A stretch of DNA of 64,000 nt. Origin: Exiguobacterium sp. BMC-KP (GTDB lineage: Bacteria; Bacillota; Bacilli; Exiguobacteriales; Exiguobacteriaceae). Below the pieces are notes generated by a model. That model ran no database searches, was not told the origin of the DNA, and was given only the letters and a program-made list of their open reading frames with translations. Positions 50,880 through 60,056 of the stretch are shown here, piece after piece; the stretch's first letter is position 1, and every line of letters begins with the position of its first letter. The stretch lies in assembly GCF_001275385.1 (NCBI RefSeq), contig NZ_LGIW01000015.1, positions 1,798,001-1,862,000 of the forward strand, given 5' to 3'. Position numbers and translations under genes: made by a program.

Positions 50880-51347
50880 ATGGCCACTTCATTGATTACG
50901 CCGAAAGTAACGTTACGACATCGAAGTACGCTCAACTTTGGATATTGGCTTGTCATCGGATGCATAGGGTGGGTAATGCTTGCTCTCGTCACGGATGTTG
51001 GCACCGTTCTTGGACGTCTTCCTTTATATGAAAGCATTCCCCTCGCCATCCTTGTACTTGGGCTTACAGGTGTCGTACTGAAAATGGCACGTGACGAGTG
51101 GTGGATTCATTATCTTGAACGTCAGACCCAGTATTACATCGGACACGAGACCGTTACGGGTTGGTGTACGACGATTGATAGCATGTGGTTGATTCGCAAG
51201 ACGATGCGTCGTGAACTTCGTCTGCTCTATCGACAACTTGCCCAGACGAAAGCATCGGAAGAAGTGAAACAAACGCTCGCCCTCCAACTTGTCGAGCGCG
51301 GTGTGCTGATTGTCTATTCTCGCCCAAAAAGTGATCACCCTGCTTGA
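50880..51347 (+). CDS. Membrane protein with basic cytoplasmic tail, unknown function
   Basis: A 155-residue protein with two membrane helices (about residues 22-42, YWLVIGCIGWVMLALVTDVG, and 52-70, IPLAILVLGLTGVVLKMA). A helical, Arg/Gln-rich tail follows (LIRKTMRRELRLLYRQLAQTK). No family is recognised. The ATG at 50880 has a perfect AAGGAGGTG site 6 bases upstream. Transcription is probably from the SigB-like promoter, so it may be part of the general stress response. Confidence 0.65.
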   Translation: MATSLITPKVTLRHRSTLNFGYWLVIGCIGWVMLALVTDVGTVLGRLPLYESIPLAILVLGLTGVVLKMARDEWWIHYLERQTQYYIGHETVTGWCTTIDSMWLIRKTMRRELRLLYRQLAQTKASEEVKQTLALQLVERGVLIVYSRPKSDHPA

Positions 51348-51354
51348 AACGAAA

Positions 51355-51408
51355 AGAGGACTGCCCCATCGCCTTCTATAAGAGAAGCAGATGGGACAGC
51401 CCTTTTTT
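51355..51408 (+). terminator. Terminator after the gene at 50880-51347
   Basis: GGACTGCCCCATC, 20-base loop, GATGGGACAGCCC and six T on the plus strand, between convergent genes. Confidence 0.8.
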
Positions 51409-52003
51409 AGTGTTTTAACCAACCCGTTGCTGCTTCAATCGTTGGCATGACGAGTTGATGACCATAATTCGACCACGTGACGTCGACTGATGCACCGGCC
51501 TCCGTCAAGAGTGCTGACAACTCTTCCGTTTCCTGAGCCGGACAAATCGGATCATTGCTGCCAGCACCGATGAAGACACGAACGTTCGATAAGTTAGGTA
51601 ACGCCACTCCGCGACGCGGTACCATCGGATGGAGTAGAATTGCTTGTTTAAAGAGCGCTTCTTCAAACATCATATTCGCCGCAATATTTGCTCCGTTCGA
51701 ATAGCCGACCGGGATCAGACGATCAATGGCAAAATCACGTTCTGTTGCTTGCTCGCGTAAAAATTGAATCAATCGTGCTGTTCGTAAAGCGAGGTCTTCT
51801 TCATCGAAGACACCTTCAGCGAGTCGTTTGAAGAACCGTGGCATTCCGTTTTCCGAGACTTCCCCGCGAACGGACAAGTAACCTGCTTCTGGGTTTAACA
51901 AAGAGACAAGTCCAACAAGATCTTGTTCCGTCCCTCCTGTTCCGTGTAATAATAAAAAAATTGGTGCGTCTGCTGTTTTTGGTGCTTGATATAAATGAAT
52001 CAT
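51407..52003 (-). CDS. MhqD-type carboxylesterase/phospholipase
   Basis: A 198-residue alpha/beta hydrolase with no signal peptide: the oxyanion segment FLLLHGTGGTEQDLVGL, the nucleophile in LIPVGYSNGANIAANMMF (Ser near residue 110), Asp in IGAGSNDPICPAQET and His in NYGHQLV. In Bacillus subtilis such an esterase (MhqD) is encoded directly after a ring-cleaving dioxygenase in the MhqR quinone-stress regulon. Its ATG overlaps the dioxygenase stop by 4 bases, repeating that arrangement. The substrate is unknown but probably an adduct or ester arising from quinone detoxification. Confidence 0.85.
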   Translation of the reverse strand: MIHLYQAPKTADAPIFLLLHGTGGTEQDLVGLVSLLNPEAGYLSVRGEVSENGMPRFFKRLAEGVFDEEDLALRTARLIQFLREQATERDFAIDRLIPVGYSNGANIAANMMFEEALFKQAILLHPMVPRRGVALPNLSNVRVFIGAGSNDPICPAQETEELSALLTEAGASVDVTWSNYGHQLVMPTIEAATGWLKH

Positions 52004-52938
52004 ACGAGTCTCCCCTTCGGTACAGTAATAGGTGTTACATGATTCGTGATCGCTGTGCGATGGTCTTCGAATTGTTCCGGTAGCTTCAAGTCTTCTCCGA
52101 GCGTCTCGAAATTTTCATCGATCGCGAATCCTGGATTGTCGGTCGCGATCTCATGGAGAATTCGTCCGCGATCATGGAAATAAATCGAAGTGAAATAATT
52201 ACGATCCTTTACTTCGGTCGTCATCAAACCAAATGCGTTAATCTCTTTCATCCAGTCCAGTTGCTCGCGTTGATCGGTCGCCCGCCACGCGATGTGGTGA
52301 ACAGTCCCGGTCCCCGGACGCCCAGCTGGAATATGATCGTGGACGACGTCGACGACATTTCCGAACTCACCCTCTGCGATGTAACGATCGACGGTTTCCG
52401 TCCGTTTGCTAAGTGTCAGTCCGAATGTGTCTGTCAGTAACTTCGCTGTATCCACCGGATCTCGTGACAGTAACGTCGCTCCCGCAAATCCTTTGATTGC
52501 GACGTCTCGCGTGATGCCATCGATTTCATAACGACTATTTGGTCCCGCCTCGCGTTCGACGAGTTCAATCTGAAGACCGTGTGGATCTTCAAAGGCAATT
52601 TGTTGCTCTTCGAACCGAACCGTTTCTTCAAACGAGACATTTTTTTCTACGAGTCGCGCTTTCCAGAAATCCGCTGCACCGATTGGAATCGCATAAGCCG
52701 TCGTTCCGACTTGCCCGGCACCGACTTGTCCTTTCGGCATACCTTCAAACGGAAAGAAGGTAATGATTGTTCCTGGCGCTCCCGACTCGTTTCCGAAGTA
52801 GAAGTGGTACGTTCCTGGATCATCGAAGTTGACTGTTTTTTTGACGAATCGTAGCCCGAGAATCGTTCCGTAAAAATCGAGATTTTCTTGTGGATCTCCG
52901 ACCATCGAAGAGATGTGATGGATGCCTTGTGTTTTCAT
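52000..52938 (-). CDS. Ring-cleaving dioxygenase (MhqE/MhqO family, VOC fold)
   Basis: A 312-residue glyoxalase/dioxygenase-superfamily protein with tandem VOC domains. Metal ligands are in GIHHISSMVGD (His near residue 8), TVHHIAWRAT (His near 215) and RGRILHEIATD (Glu near 266). The family opens hydroquinone or quinone-type rings and protects against quinone stress. It has an AAAGGAGG site and a promoter at 52977-53005 with repeated ATTAGTT elements. Forms an operon with the esterase downstream. Confidence 0.9.
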   Translation of the reverse strand: MKTQGIHHISSMVGDPQENLDFYGTILGLRFVKKTVNFDDPGTYHFYFGNESGAPGTIITFFPFEGMPKGQVGAGQVGTTAYAIPIGAADFWKARLVEKNVSFEETVRFEEQQIAFEDPHGLQIELVEREAGPNSRYEIDGITRDVAIKGFAGATLLSRDPVDTAKLLTDTFGLTLSKRTETVDRYIAEGEFGNVVDVVHDHIPAGRPGTGTVHHIAWRATDQREQLDWMKEINAFGLMTTEVKDRNYFTSIYFHDRGRILHEIATDNPGFAIDENFETLGEDLKLPEQFEDHRTAITNHVTPITVPKGRLV

Positions 52939-52976
52939 CTGACGCGTTCCTCCTTTAAGATCGTCTTGTTAACACA

Positions 52977-53005
52977 ATAATAGTAACTAATGTACAAAAA
53001 GTAAA
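52977..53005 (-). promoter_or_regulatory. Promoter of the quinone-detoxification pair with repeated ATTAGTT motif
   Basis: The minus strand reads TTTACT (53005-53000), 17 bases, TATTAT (52982-52977). ATTAGTTTACT and ATTAGTTACTA are repeated about 19 bases apart across the promoter, a pattern expected for binding by an HxlR/MarR-type redox repressor such as YodB or MhqR. The identity of the regulator is not known. Confidence 0.5.
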
Positions 53006-53117
53006 CTAATAAGCCTTTCATCGTTCTTTTCTGGAACCTTTACCCAATTTAGAGCGTAGGACACTAGGTAACAATGTTACACTTGTCGTGCAACAGACGT
53101 CTTTAAAGGAGGTTCAT

Positions 53118-54011
53118 ATGTTAGAAATCAAACAAATCACGAAGCGTTTCGGCGATTTTACGGCCGTAGATGCTCTGACGATCGAGGTGCCACGCGGGCA
53201 AATCTTTGGTTTGCTTGGTGCGAACGGTGCTGGGAAGACAACAACCTTCCGGATGCTACTCGGTCTACTGCAACCGACCGAAGGGTCGATCACCTGGAAC
53301 GGAGAGCGCATCCCGACTTCAAAAATCGGATACCTTCCAGAAGAACGGGGACTCTATCCAAAAGTCCGTGTCGACGAACAATTGCTATTCCTCGCAGAAC
53401 TCCGCGATATGAAACGGAAAGATGCGAAACTAGCATTGACGGAATGGCTCGAATACTTCCAAATTCCACAGTATGAAAAAATGCGCGTCGAACAACTCTC
53501 GAAAGGCAATCAACAAAAGATCCAGTTGATTTCTGCCGTCCTACATAAGCCAGAACTTTTGATTTTAGATGAACCGTTCAGCGGACTCGATCCGGTCAAC
53601 GCGGAACAATTGAAACGTGCTGTCAAAAAGTTGACCGTCGATGGAACGACGATCGTCTTCTCAAGTCACCGAATGGACCACGTCGAAGAACTCTGCGAAC
53701 ACGTCGCGATTCTCGATCATGGAAAACCCGTCGTTGCCGGCTATCTCCCTGACATCAAAGCAAGTTACGGAAAAACACGTGTCCTCTTGACGACAGATGC
53801 TCCACCACTCCTCTGGGATAGCTTGCCAGGTGTCCTCCAAGTCGAGTCAGATAACAACGGTCACGTCGTCCAAGTCTCTTCGAAAGAGACAGCTGATCAA
53901 CTTCTCCAACACATCGTCAGCCAAGGACATCACGTCGATCGATTCGTCTGGGATCAGCTATCGCTACAGGATATCTTCATCGAGGAGGTCGGAAAACGCT
54001 ATGAACCGTAA
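53118..54011 (+). CDS. ABC exporter ATP-binding protein (NatA/YhaQ-like)
   Basis: A 297-residue ATPase: Walker A GANGAGKTTT, Q-loop region with YLPEERGLYPK, signature LSKGNQQKIQL, Walker B LLILDEPFSGLDP and the switch His in VFSSHRMDHV. A C-terminal extension of about 80 residues follows, as in NatA/YhaQ-type exporters of sodium or amphipathic compounds. The ATG at 53118 has an AAAGGAGG site; upstream codons lack one. It overlaps the permease start by 11 bases. Confidence 0.92.
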   Translation: MLEIKQITKRFGDFTAVDALTIEVPRGQIFGLLGANGAGKTTTFRMLLGLLQPTEGSITWNGERIPTSKIGYLPEERGLYPKVRVDEQLLFLAELRDMKRKDAKLALTEWLEYFQIPQYEKMRVEQLSKGNQQKIQLISAVLHKPELLILDEPFSGLDPVNAEQLKRAVKKLTVDGTTIVFSSHRMDHVEELCEHVAILDHGKPVVAGYLPDIKASYGKTRVLLTTDAPPLLWDSLPGVLQVESDNNGHVVQVSSKETADQLLQHIVSQGHHVDRFVWDQLSLQDIFIEEVGKRYEP

Positions 54012-55200
54012 ATTCCTGACTTTATATCGCTTCAATTTACTCCAAAAATTGCGTGCTAAAAGCTTTTTGATTTCGACAGTCCTGATGGTTCTGTTTCTCG
54101 TCGGCTTTGGTAATATCGAGCGGATTCTCGACTGGTTTTCGGGTGACGATCCGAAAGTTGCTCTCGTCAGTGAATTATCGACGGACCTTCGTCCTGCCTT
54201 GAAGAAGGCTGGTGTCACTTCAGATATCACGACGAAGAACTATACGGTCGCTGAAGCACGAAAAGCAGTTGATCGCGGTACATTTGATGCCGTAGCAATC
54301 GTTCAGGATTCCTATGACGTGACACTCGTCAGTGCTAGTCCTGAATCTGAATTACAAACACAGGTCGCAACGGTCGTCAAACAAGTCCGTGATCAAGCCG
54401 TCATCACGGACGCTGAAATCGATCCGAACGTCCTTGCTTCACTCGCTAAACCTGTTCCTGTCAAACAAGAGTTGACGTCGACAGGTGGAAAAAGTGAGGA
54501 TGAACTCTTTGCTGCTTCTGCTCTTGTCTACGTGTTGTTGTTCTTGATGTATTTCACGATTGCCATCTACGGCGGTATGATCGTCACAGAAATCGCGAAT
54601 GAAAAATCATCCCGTGTCATGGAGTTGTTGATTTCAGCAGCAAGTCCAATCCAACATATGCTCGCGAAGATTCTCTCGATCGCAACGGTCAGTCTCGTGC
54701 AGTTATCGATTCTCGTTGGCGTCGGATACTACAGTGCCCAAAGTAGTAGCTTATTTGATCAGTTATCACTCGATTCCTTAAGTGCACGGACGATCATTTA
54801 TCTGTTCGTCTTCTTCTTGCTCGGATACTTCCTATATGCCACGTTACTCGCAGCACTCGGTTCACTCGTCAGCCGCGTCGAAGATGCACAACAAGTCACG
54901 TTACCGGTCATCTTATTGATCGTCGCTGCCTTCATGATCTCGATGTTTAGTCTGAATGCTCCAACGAACCAAGCCGTCGTCGTCTTATCGTTCGTTCCGT
55001 TCTTTACACCGATGGTCATGTTCCTACGTGTCATGTTAACCGATGTACCAGTATGGCAAGTTTCGATTTCGCTCATCTTGATGCTGATCAGTATCACACT
55101 TGCCCTGTTCGTCGGAACGAAATTCTATCGGGGTGGCGTTTTATTCTATGGATCGAACCCACTCAAACAACTCCGTCGAATCTTAAGCGGTCGCCGGTAA
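54001..55200 (+). CDS. ABC-2 type exporter permease (NatB/YhaP-like)
   Basis: A 399-residue permease. One N-terminal helix (about 18-38) is followed by an extracytoplasmic domain of about 140 residues. Five helices in residues about 175-380 (YVLLFLMYFTIAIYGGMIV, IYLFVFFLLGYFLYATLLAAL, QVSISLILMLISITLALFVG) complete it, with the NEKSSRVMELLISAASPIQHMLAKI coupling segment typical of NatB. The ATG at 54001 lies inside the ATPase gene end with GAGGAGG upstream. It pairs with the ATPase at 53118-54011. Confidence 0.92.
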   Translation: MNRKFLTLYRFNLLQKLRAKSFLISTVLMVLFLVGFGNIERILDWFSGDDPKVALVSELSTDLRPALKKAGVTSDITTKNYTVAEARKAVDRGTFDAVAIVQDSYDVTLVSASPESELQTQVATVVKQVRDQAVITDAEIDPNVLASLAKPVPVKQELTSTGGKSEDELFAASALVYVLLFLMYFTIAIYGGMIVTEIANEKSSRVMELLISAASPIQHMLAKILSIATVSLVQLSILVGVGYYSAQSSSLFDQLSLDSLSARTIIYLFVFFLLGYFLYATLLAALGSLVSRVEDAQQVTLPVILLIVAAFMISMFSLNAPTNQAVVVLSFVPFFTPMVMFLRVMLTDVPVWQVSISLILMLISITLALFVGTKFYRGGVLFYGSNPLKQLRRILSGRR

Positions 55201-55266
55201 CAGTTTACAAGACGAATCGTTTCCGCTATCGTTAGGTGAGAAAAAGTCCTGAGGAGGAACTACGTT

Positions 55267-55704
55267 ATGCGGTCTCGTTTTTGGGCAGCAATTCTTTTCA
55301 CAGCTGCTGCCATGGTCTCGTCTCTTGTCATGTTCACGAAATTTCCGCAGGCGAGTGCAACATGGGAACTCGTCCTTGCTTACGGTGGTATGACATTCGT
55401 CGCCAGTCTCTTTTGCTGGTCCTTCGTTGCGGTCCGCCGCCAGTCTTCCCGTTTATACGGTAGCTGGATTGGTGTCTTCATCGCTGGGCTGACTGTCCTG
55501 CTCGTCTGCATCGCTCGCTTCGTCTTGCGCGGTGATATGATGATGATTTTCAAATGGCAAGCGATGCTTGGTAGCTTGACCCTCAATTTTGGCTATGTCG
55601 GTTGGGTACTTGTCATTGCAAATGCGATCATCGGATTCATCATTGGTCGGACACGTATTAAAAATCCACGTTTACGTCAAATGTCACAACATAATACGCG
55701 TTAA
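55267..55704 (+). CDS. Four-helix membrane protein, unknown function
   Basis: A 145-residue protein with four predicted membrane helices (starting MRSRFWAAILFTAAAMVSSLVMF) and a short basic tail (RTRIKNPRLRQ). No family is recognised. It has a GAGGAGG site and follows the ABC permease by 66 bases, so it may be cotranscribed and assist the exporter. It is followed by a bidirectional terminator. Confidence 0.65.
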   Translation: MRSRFWAAILFTAAAMVSSLVMFTKFPQASATWELVLAYGGMTFVASLFCWSFVAVRRQSSRLYGSWIGVFIAGLTVLLVCIARFVLRGDMMMIFKWQAMLGSLTLNFGYVGWVLVIANAIIGFIIGRTRIKNPRLRQMSQHNTR

Positions 55705-55752
55705 AAAAAGTCGCTGTCTTCTGAACGTCAATCAGAAGACAGCGACTTTTTA
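55703..55752. terminator. Bidirectional terminator
   Basis: AAAAAGTCGCTGTCTTCTGA, 7-base loop, TCAGAAGACAGCGACTTTTT lies between convergent genes. Confidence 0.92.
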
Positions 55753-56379
55753 TTTTCGGTGATAGCGGGACCGACTTTTTCGATCACTGTAATCAGCGTA
55801 ATACGTTGAACGAGCTAACGATACACCTTCTGTCATCCGGTCAAGATACTCGTCGAGTTGCATCATGGATGGCAGTTTATCCTCAAACAGTTCATACGTC
55901 TCTTCTGCTTGATCCCGTTGTAACTCTCCTGCCTCCATCACAGCTTCGACCAGTTCGTGAAAGATGCGCTGTTCCGTAGCACTCATTGTCTGTTCAATTC
56001 GTTTGACGTCTTCATCATACATTAAATCAAACAGACGCATTCGCTCTTCCAGCTGTTCTTCGACCCACGTCCCGTCCTGTCCGAGTGTCTGTTCATAAGC
56101 AAGCTTCATCTCTTCGAGCGGCGTTTTCTGTTGCATGATGAATTTCAACGATTCTCCTGTCCAAATATGACGAGCCAAATAACTTGGATCGATGTTCAGA
56201 GCATCAGCCAGTGCCTCGATGTATGGTTTTGTTGGATAGACTTCGCTGAGTTCCGTCCGACGAATGAAATACGGTGCGACGCCAAGTCGTTCTGCCAGCT
56301 GTTCGATCGAAATACCGGAACGCTCCCGTAGAATACGAATCCGGTCACCGTAACCCCGATATGGTGAGTGGTCTAGCAT
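55750..56379 (-). CDS. XRE-family transcription regulator
   Basis: A 209-residue protein with an N-terminal Cro/CI helix-turn-helix (residues about 11-66: IRILRERSGISIEQLAERLGVAPYFIRRTE) and a long acidic helical C-terminal part with no known domain. The ATG has a GGGAGGG site. It lies directly downstream of the first BceAB-type transporter with a 30-base gap and the same direction, so it could be read from the same transcript. Its targets are unknown. Confidence 0.82.
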   Translation of the reverse strand: MLDHSPYRGYGDRIRILRERSGISIEQLAERLGVAPYFIRRTELSEVYPTKPYIEALADALNIDPSYLARHIWTGESLKFIMQQKTPLEEMKLAYEQTLGQDGTWVEEQLEERMRLFDLMYDEDVKRIEQTMSATEQRIFHELVEAVMEAGELQRDQAEETYELFEDKLPSMMQLDEYLDRMTEGVSLARSTYYADYSDRKSRSRYHRK

Positions 56380-56409
56380 ACGTTTCCCTCCCTTGTTCCT
56401 ATGGTATCA

Positions 56410-58341
56410 TCATACCCTTGAATTCGGTGTTGGATACATCGAACTTTCGGATGATTTCCGGAAGAGATGGCGCGGGTAGCGTAGCCAAATTGGTAAGACA
56501 CTCAAAAAGTATCCGAAGGTAACGATACTGATCCAAAAAACGGCAAGATTAAGAAAAGGTTCCATCTCTAGTCCGGCTTGTGTCACGACGACTTGGAATA
56601 GCAAAAAGGCATGAAAGACGGAAATCAGATACGGAATGAGCAAGACAGCCCCATACTTCATTAATAAGTAGCGGCGGATGTTACTGGAACCAAATCCTAG
56701 TGCGAATAATGTCTTCATTCGTTTTTGTTCTTGTTCCGCTGTCATTTGCATCCACACATGCAAAAAACTCGCATTGATGACGAACAACCAGATGGTGAGG
56801 AGAATGACAACAAACGTGACGAGGCGTACGATTCGAATGCCATCAATTTCATCTTCCGTCTCATTGATCAGCTGATACGGAACTGGCTGCTTCTCATCCA
56901 GCTTTGCTGCTGATTGGATGTTTCGGACGATCTTCATCCATTGTTTCCAATCTTTCGTTCCATAATCGTGATAGGCTGGTGTATCGAATACGACGATTTG
57001 ACGAACAGGTTGTTTGAGTGTTTGAAAAGCGGCATCACTGACGACGAATATTGTCTCGATCTGATAGTTGTAGCCGAATACTAAATCATGGGAAGCCGGC
57101 GGTAGCAGTTCAAAATCATCTTGTTTCATTGCCTGTTCTGCCTTTTTCATCGTCGGTGTTTTCTCTTCGAGTTGTACCGGACGTGCCGGAACGAAGAAAC
57201 TCTGTCGTCCCTTGACCGTTCGTTCCTGTAGTTGTAGCTGACGCATCATTTTATTGTAAGCAGAGATTGGCAAAAAGATACGTGTCTTTTCCGCCTTCAC
57301 TTCAATATCCTGCTGATAGCGATTCGGAAAAGATTCCGTCATCGTCTGTTTGATGTCCTTCAGTCGTTTCGTCGGCTGCGCCGATTCTTCATAATAGACA
57401 AGACCAAACTGATTTTGGGACGACAAGTCGAGTCCGATTAATTGAAATAAGAAAACGAGTCCGACAGCTGTTAACGCACACGATGTCAAAATCGTTCCAA
57501 GGGCAATCAATGTACTATTCGTCTGTAACTGATTCGCAATCTCCGAAACAATTAGCTTTCGAAGTGACAACCGGCACGGGCGATACAATTTAATTAACCA
57601 TGGCAAGATATATCGACAGATAAAGAAAGAGCCGATGAAGATGACGAGCGGGAAAAACATATAAAATCCATACGTTCGAACGAACGCAAGGACATATCCG
57701 TAAATCAAAAGCAGTAAAGCGGCGACTTGTGTCAAAATCCAAATCCTTCTTCGAAAAAGCGAACGCGAACGGACTGGTCGATCTGGACGAAAGCGGTAGA
57801 TGGCCAGAACGGTGGCAATCAGTAAAACAAGGAAGGCTCCACCAATCAAGGCGAGAATCGCATAAAACGATAGTTCAAACTCGATCGGCGGCAAGAACAT
57901 GATTTTGACAACAGATAATAACAACATCTTCGTCAAGACATTTCCAAGTACCATCCCCGCTGTGATGGCTAGACCACCAACGATCAAGACCTCAATTAAA
58001 AAATATTTCAGGAAGTGTGACAATCCACTACCGAGTGTCCGCATCGTCCGGAGATCATTCTTGCGATGCTCAAGCATCGTATACGTCGTCGAGTAGATGA
58101 ACAGGATACTAAAGAATAAGATGATCAGTTCCGCGATGAATACGAATAATATCGTCATCTCGATGACTTGGTTCAATTGACTGAGTATCTTCGCAACGTT
58201 TTGAAACGATCCGTTCGTCAACAAGTTCCAATAACTCGTGACGATCGTCATCGCGATAATAATCGTCAAAGCATACCCATAGTACAATCGCTGGTAGCGT
58301 CGGATGTTACGTAGGGCGTATTGCAGATAATTGATGCTCAT
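56410..58341 (-). CDS. BceB-type ABC transporter permease (first copy)
   Basis: A 643-residue permease with about ten membrane helices in the Bce arrangement: an N-terminal helix and three more (about 17-280), then a large extracellular domain (about 310-490), and three final helices (about 510-630). The N-terminal pattern ALRNIRRYQRLYYGY fits the family (a Bce-type start). BceB binds or removes lipid II-targeting peptides such as bacitracin. The ribosome site is very close (AGGAG 3 bases before the ATG). It overlaps the ATPase gene by 35 bases. Confidence 0.9.
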   Translation of the reverse strand: MSINYLQYALRNIRRYQRLYYGYALTIIIAMTIVTSYWNLLTNGSFQNVAKILSQLNQVIEMTILFVFIAELIILFFSILFIYSTTYTMLEHRKNDLRTMRTLGSGLSHFLKYFLIEVLIVGGLAITAGMVLGNVLTKMLLLSVVKIMFLPPIEFELSFYAILALIGGAFLVLLIATVLAIYRFRPDRPVRSRSLFRRRIWILTQVAALLLLIYGYVLAFVRTYGFYMFFPLVIFIGSFFICRYILPWLIKLYRPCRLSLRKLIVSEIANQLQTNSTLIALGTILTSCALTAVGLVFLFQLIGLDLSSQNQFGLVYYEESAQPTKRLKDIKQTMTESFPNRYQQDIEVKAEKTRIFLPISAYNKMMRQLQLQERTVKGRQSFFVPARPVQLEEKTPTMKKAEQAMKQDDFELLPPASHDLVFGYNYQIETIFVVSDAAFQTLKQPVRQIVVFDTPAYHDYGTKDWKQWMKIVRNIQSAAKLDEKQPVPYQLINETEDEIDGIRIVRLVTFVVILLTIWLFVINASFLHVWMQMTAEQEQKRMKTLFALGFGSSNIRRYLLMKYGAVLLIPYLISVFHAFLLFQVVVTQAGLEMEPFLNLAVFWISIVTFGYFLSVLPIWLRYPRHLFRKSSESSMYPTPNSRV

Positions 58342-59071
58342 CCCCTCCTAACAGCGATAGTGATTCAATGACGCGTTGGAAAAAGACACGACGTGGCTCA
58401 TCGCGGAATAACTCGGTTTGCACACTACCGTCTTTTAAGAATAGGACATGATTACAATACGAGGCGACTTGCGGATCATGCGTCACGATCACCATCGTCA
58501 TCCCCGTCGCGTTTAGCTCAGCTAACACATCCATGACATGTTTCGTCGCTTGGAAATCAAGCGCTCCCGTCGGTTCATCTGCGAGCATCAGACGAGGTGT
58601 ATGAATCAAGGCGCGACCGATCGCCGTCCGTTGTCGTTGTCCGCCACTGACTTCATCGACCTGCTTATCGAGCAGATCATCAATTTGTAAGCGCCGTGCC
58701 AATTCCTCCATCTCTTCGCGTGCAAGTTTTGCTTTCTTCCCAGACAACATCAATGGAACAAGCATATTCTCACCAAGCGTCAAGGAGTCGAGTAAATTAA
58801 ATTCCTGAAAGATGATCCCAAGCGTCTCGCGTCGAAAACGCGTCATCTCTTTTCGCTTGAATGTCGCCGTATCGACACCATCAATCAGAATCGATCCCCA
58901 GCTTGGCTCATCAAGTGTCGCAAGCAAGTTGATTAGTGTCGATTTGCCACTACCGGATGGACCCATGACCGCGACCATCTCGCCTTCTTCGACTCGAAAA
59001 TTCACATCCGTCAGCGGTTGCTCCGTCACCTTTCCGGGATACACCTTCCCCAATTGTTTGACCTCAATCAT
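58307..59071 (-). CDS. BceA-type ABC transporter ATPase (first copy)
   Basis: A 254-residue LolD/MacB-like ATPase: Walker A GPSGSGKST, Q-loop IFQEFNLLDSL, signature VSGGQRQRTAIGRAL and Walker B MLADEPTGALD. It starts 7-8 bases inside the kinase end. It energises the permease at 56410-58341. The first residues give the standard MIEVKQLGKVYPG start. Confidence 0.94.
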   Translation of the reverse strand: MIEVKQLGKVYPGKVTEQPLTDVNFRVEEGEMVAVMGPSGSGKSTLINLLATLDEPSWGSILIDGVDTATFKRKEMTRFRRETLGIIFQEFNLLDSLTLGENMLVPLMLSGKKAKLAREEMEELARRLQIDDLLDKQVDEVSGGQRQRTAIGRALIHTPRLMLADEPTGALDFQATKHVMDVLAELNATGMTMVIVTHDPQVASYCNHVLFLKDGSVQTELFRDEPRRVFFQRVIESLSLLGGDEHQLSAIRPT

Positions 59072-60056
59072 GTGTGCGACCTCCTACTAATCGAATCCGG
59101 CATGTCGTGCCGACACCTTCCTCACTTTCAAGTTCAATCTCGTGCCCAAGCTTCAAGCAGACTTGCTGTACGAAATACAATCCCATCCCGGTCGATTCGC
59201 CGTAACGTCGTCCGTTCTCACCAGTAAAGAACGCATTGAAAACGCGTGGTACGTCTCGTTTAGGGATACCGACGCCGTCATCCCGAATCGAAAGAACGAC
59301 TTGTCCTTTTATCTCTTCTGCTGTCAGGACGACTTCTCGTCCGTGTCCCGTCGTATACTTAATCGCGTTCGTCACGAGTTGTAAGACGAGGAAACGAAAC
59401 CACTTTGCATCCGTATAGACATACACATCCTCTGCGATGTCGAGTTTCGGAAAGACCTGATTTTTAACGAACAATCGCTTTTCCTGATTGATGATGCTCG
59501 TGATGAGCGGCTTTAATGACAATTGCTCTGCCTTCAAGTCCGTCTCGATTGCTTCTAAACGCGACGAATAGAGCATCTGATCGAGTCCACTGCGCAACCG
59601 ATCGACCTCTTGCCGTAAATCCGCTTGATAGTTCTCCCCAGGATGTTCGAGGATCAGCTCGATGACGGATAAGGGCGTCTTCATCTGATGAATCCATTGA
59701 TCCACATACCGATGCCGCTCCTTTTCCTTGCGGCGCTCAGCGAACAAACTGTTCCGGAACAGTGTCTGTTGTCGCTCTAAAAATTGTTCAACGGCAACGG
59801 AAATCGGTTCTTCGCTATCACTGCGAATCGGTTCTGCAACCGACTGAACAGGCTGTTGCATTCGTCGAAGCAGCGGTAGCATGCTGAAGAAACGATAACT
59901 GAGATAAATCAACAGACCGATACTGTTCAAGAGCACGATATAGAAGAAGGCTGCCGGACGATACAGATCATAGAGCCATAAGACGGCATATAAAATCAGC
60001 ATCTGTCCGGTAAAGAAGATGATGCCTGGTATCGCGTGCCGTAAAAAGAGCTTCAT
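59064..60056 (-). CDS. BceS-type intramembrane-sensing histidine kinase
   Basis: A 330-residue kinase with two N-terminal membrane helices (about residues 9-28 and 35-57) and almost no extracellular loop, the layout of BceS-like kinases that sense through their transporter. The phosphorylation motif is DQWIHQMKTPLSVIEL (family signature HQMKTPL), followed by N (VTNAIKYTTGH), G1 (IRDDGVGIPKRD) and G2 (STGMGLYFVQQV) boxes. Its start overlaps the regulator stop (ATGA). Confidence 0.93.
   Translation of the reverse strand: MKLFLRHAIPGIIFFTGQMLILYAVLWLYDLYRPAAFFYIVLLNSIGLLIYLSYRFFSMLPLLRRMQQPVQSVAEPIRSDSEEPISVAVEQFLERQQTLFRNSLFAERRKEKERHRYVDQWIHQMKTPLSVIELILEHPGENYQADLRQEVDRLRSGLDQMLYSSRLEAIETDLKAEQLSLKPLITSIINQEKRLFVKNQVFPKLDIAEDVYVYTDAKWFRFLVLQLVTNAIKYTTGHGREVVLTAEEIKGQVVLSIRDDGVGIPKRDVPRVFNAFFTGENGRRYGESTGMGLYFVQQVCLKLGHEIELESEEGVGTTCRIRLVGGRTHD

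Noticed and set aside
53797-54000. N-terminal extension of the ABC permease into the ATPase gene
   Set aside because: The extension overlaps the ATPase in another frame and is not membrane-like; the ATG at 54001 has a good ribosome site.
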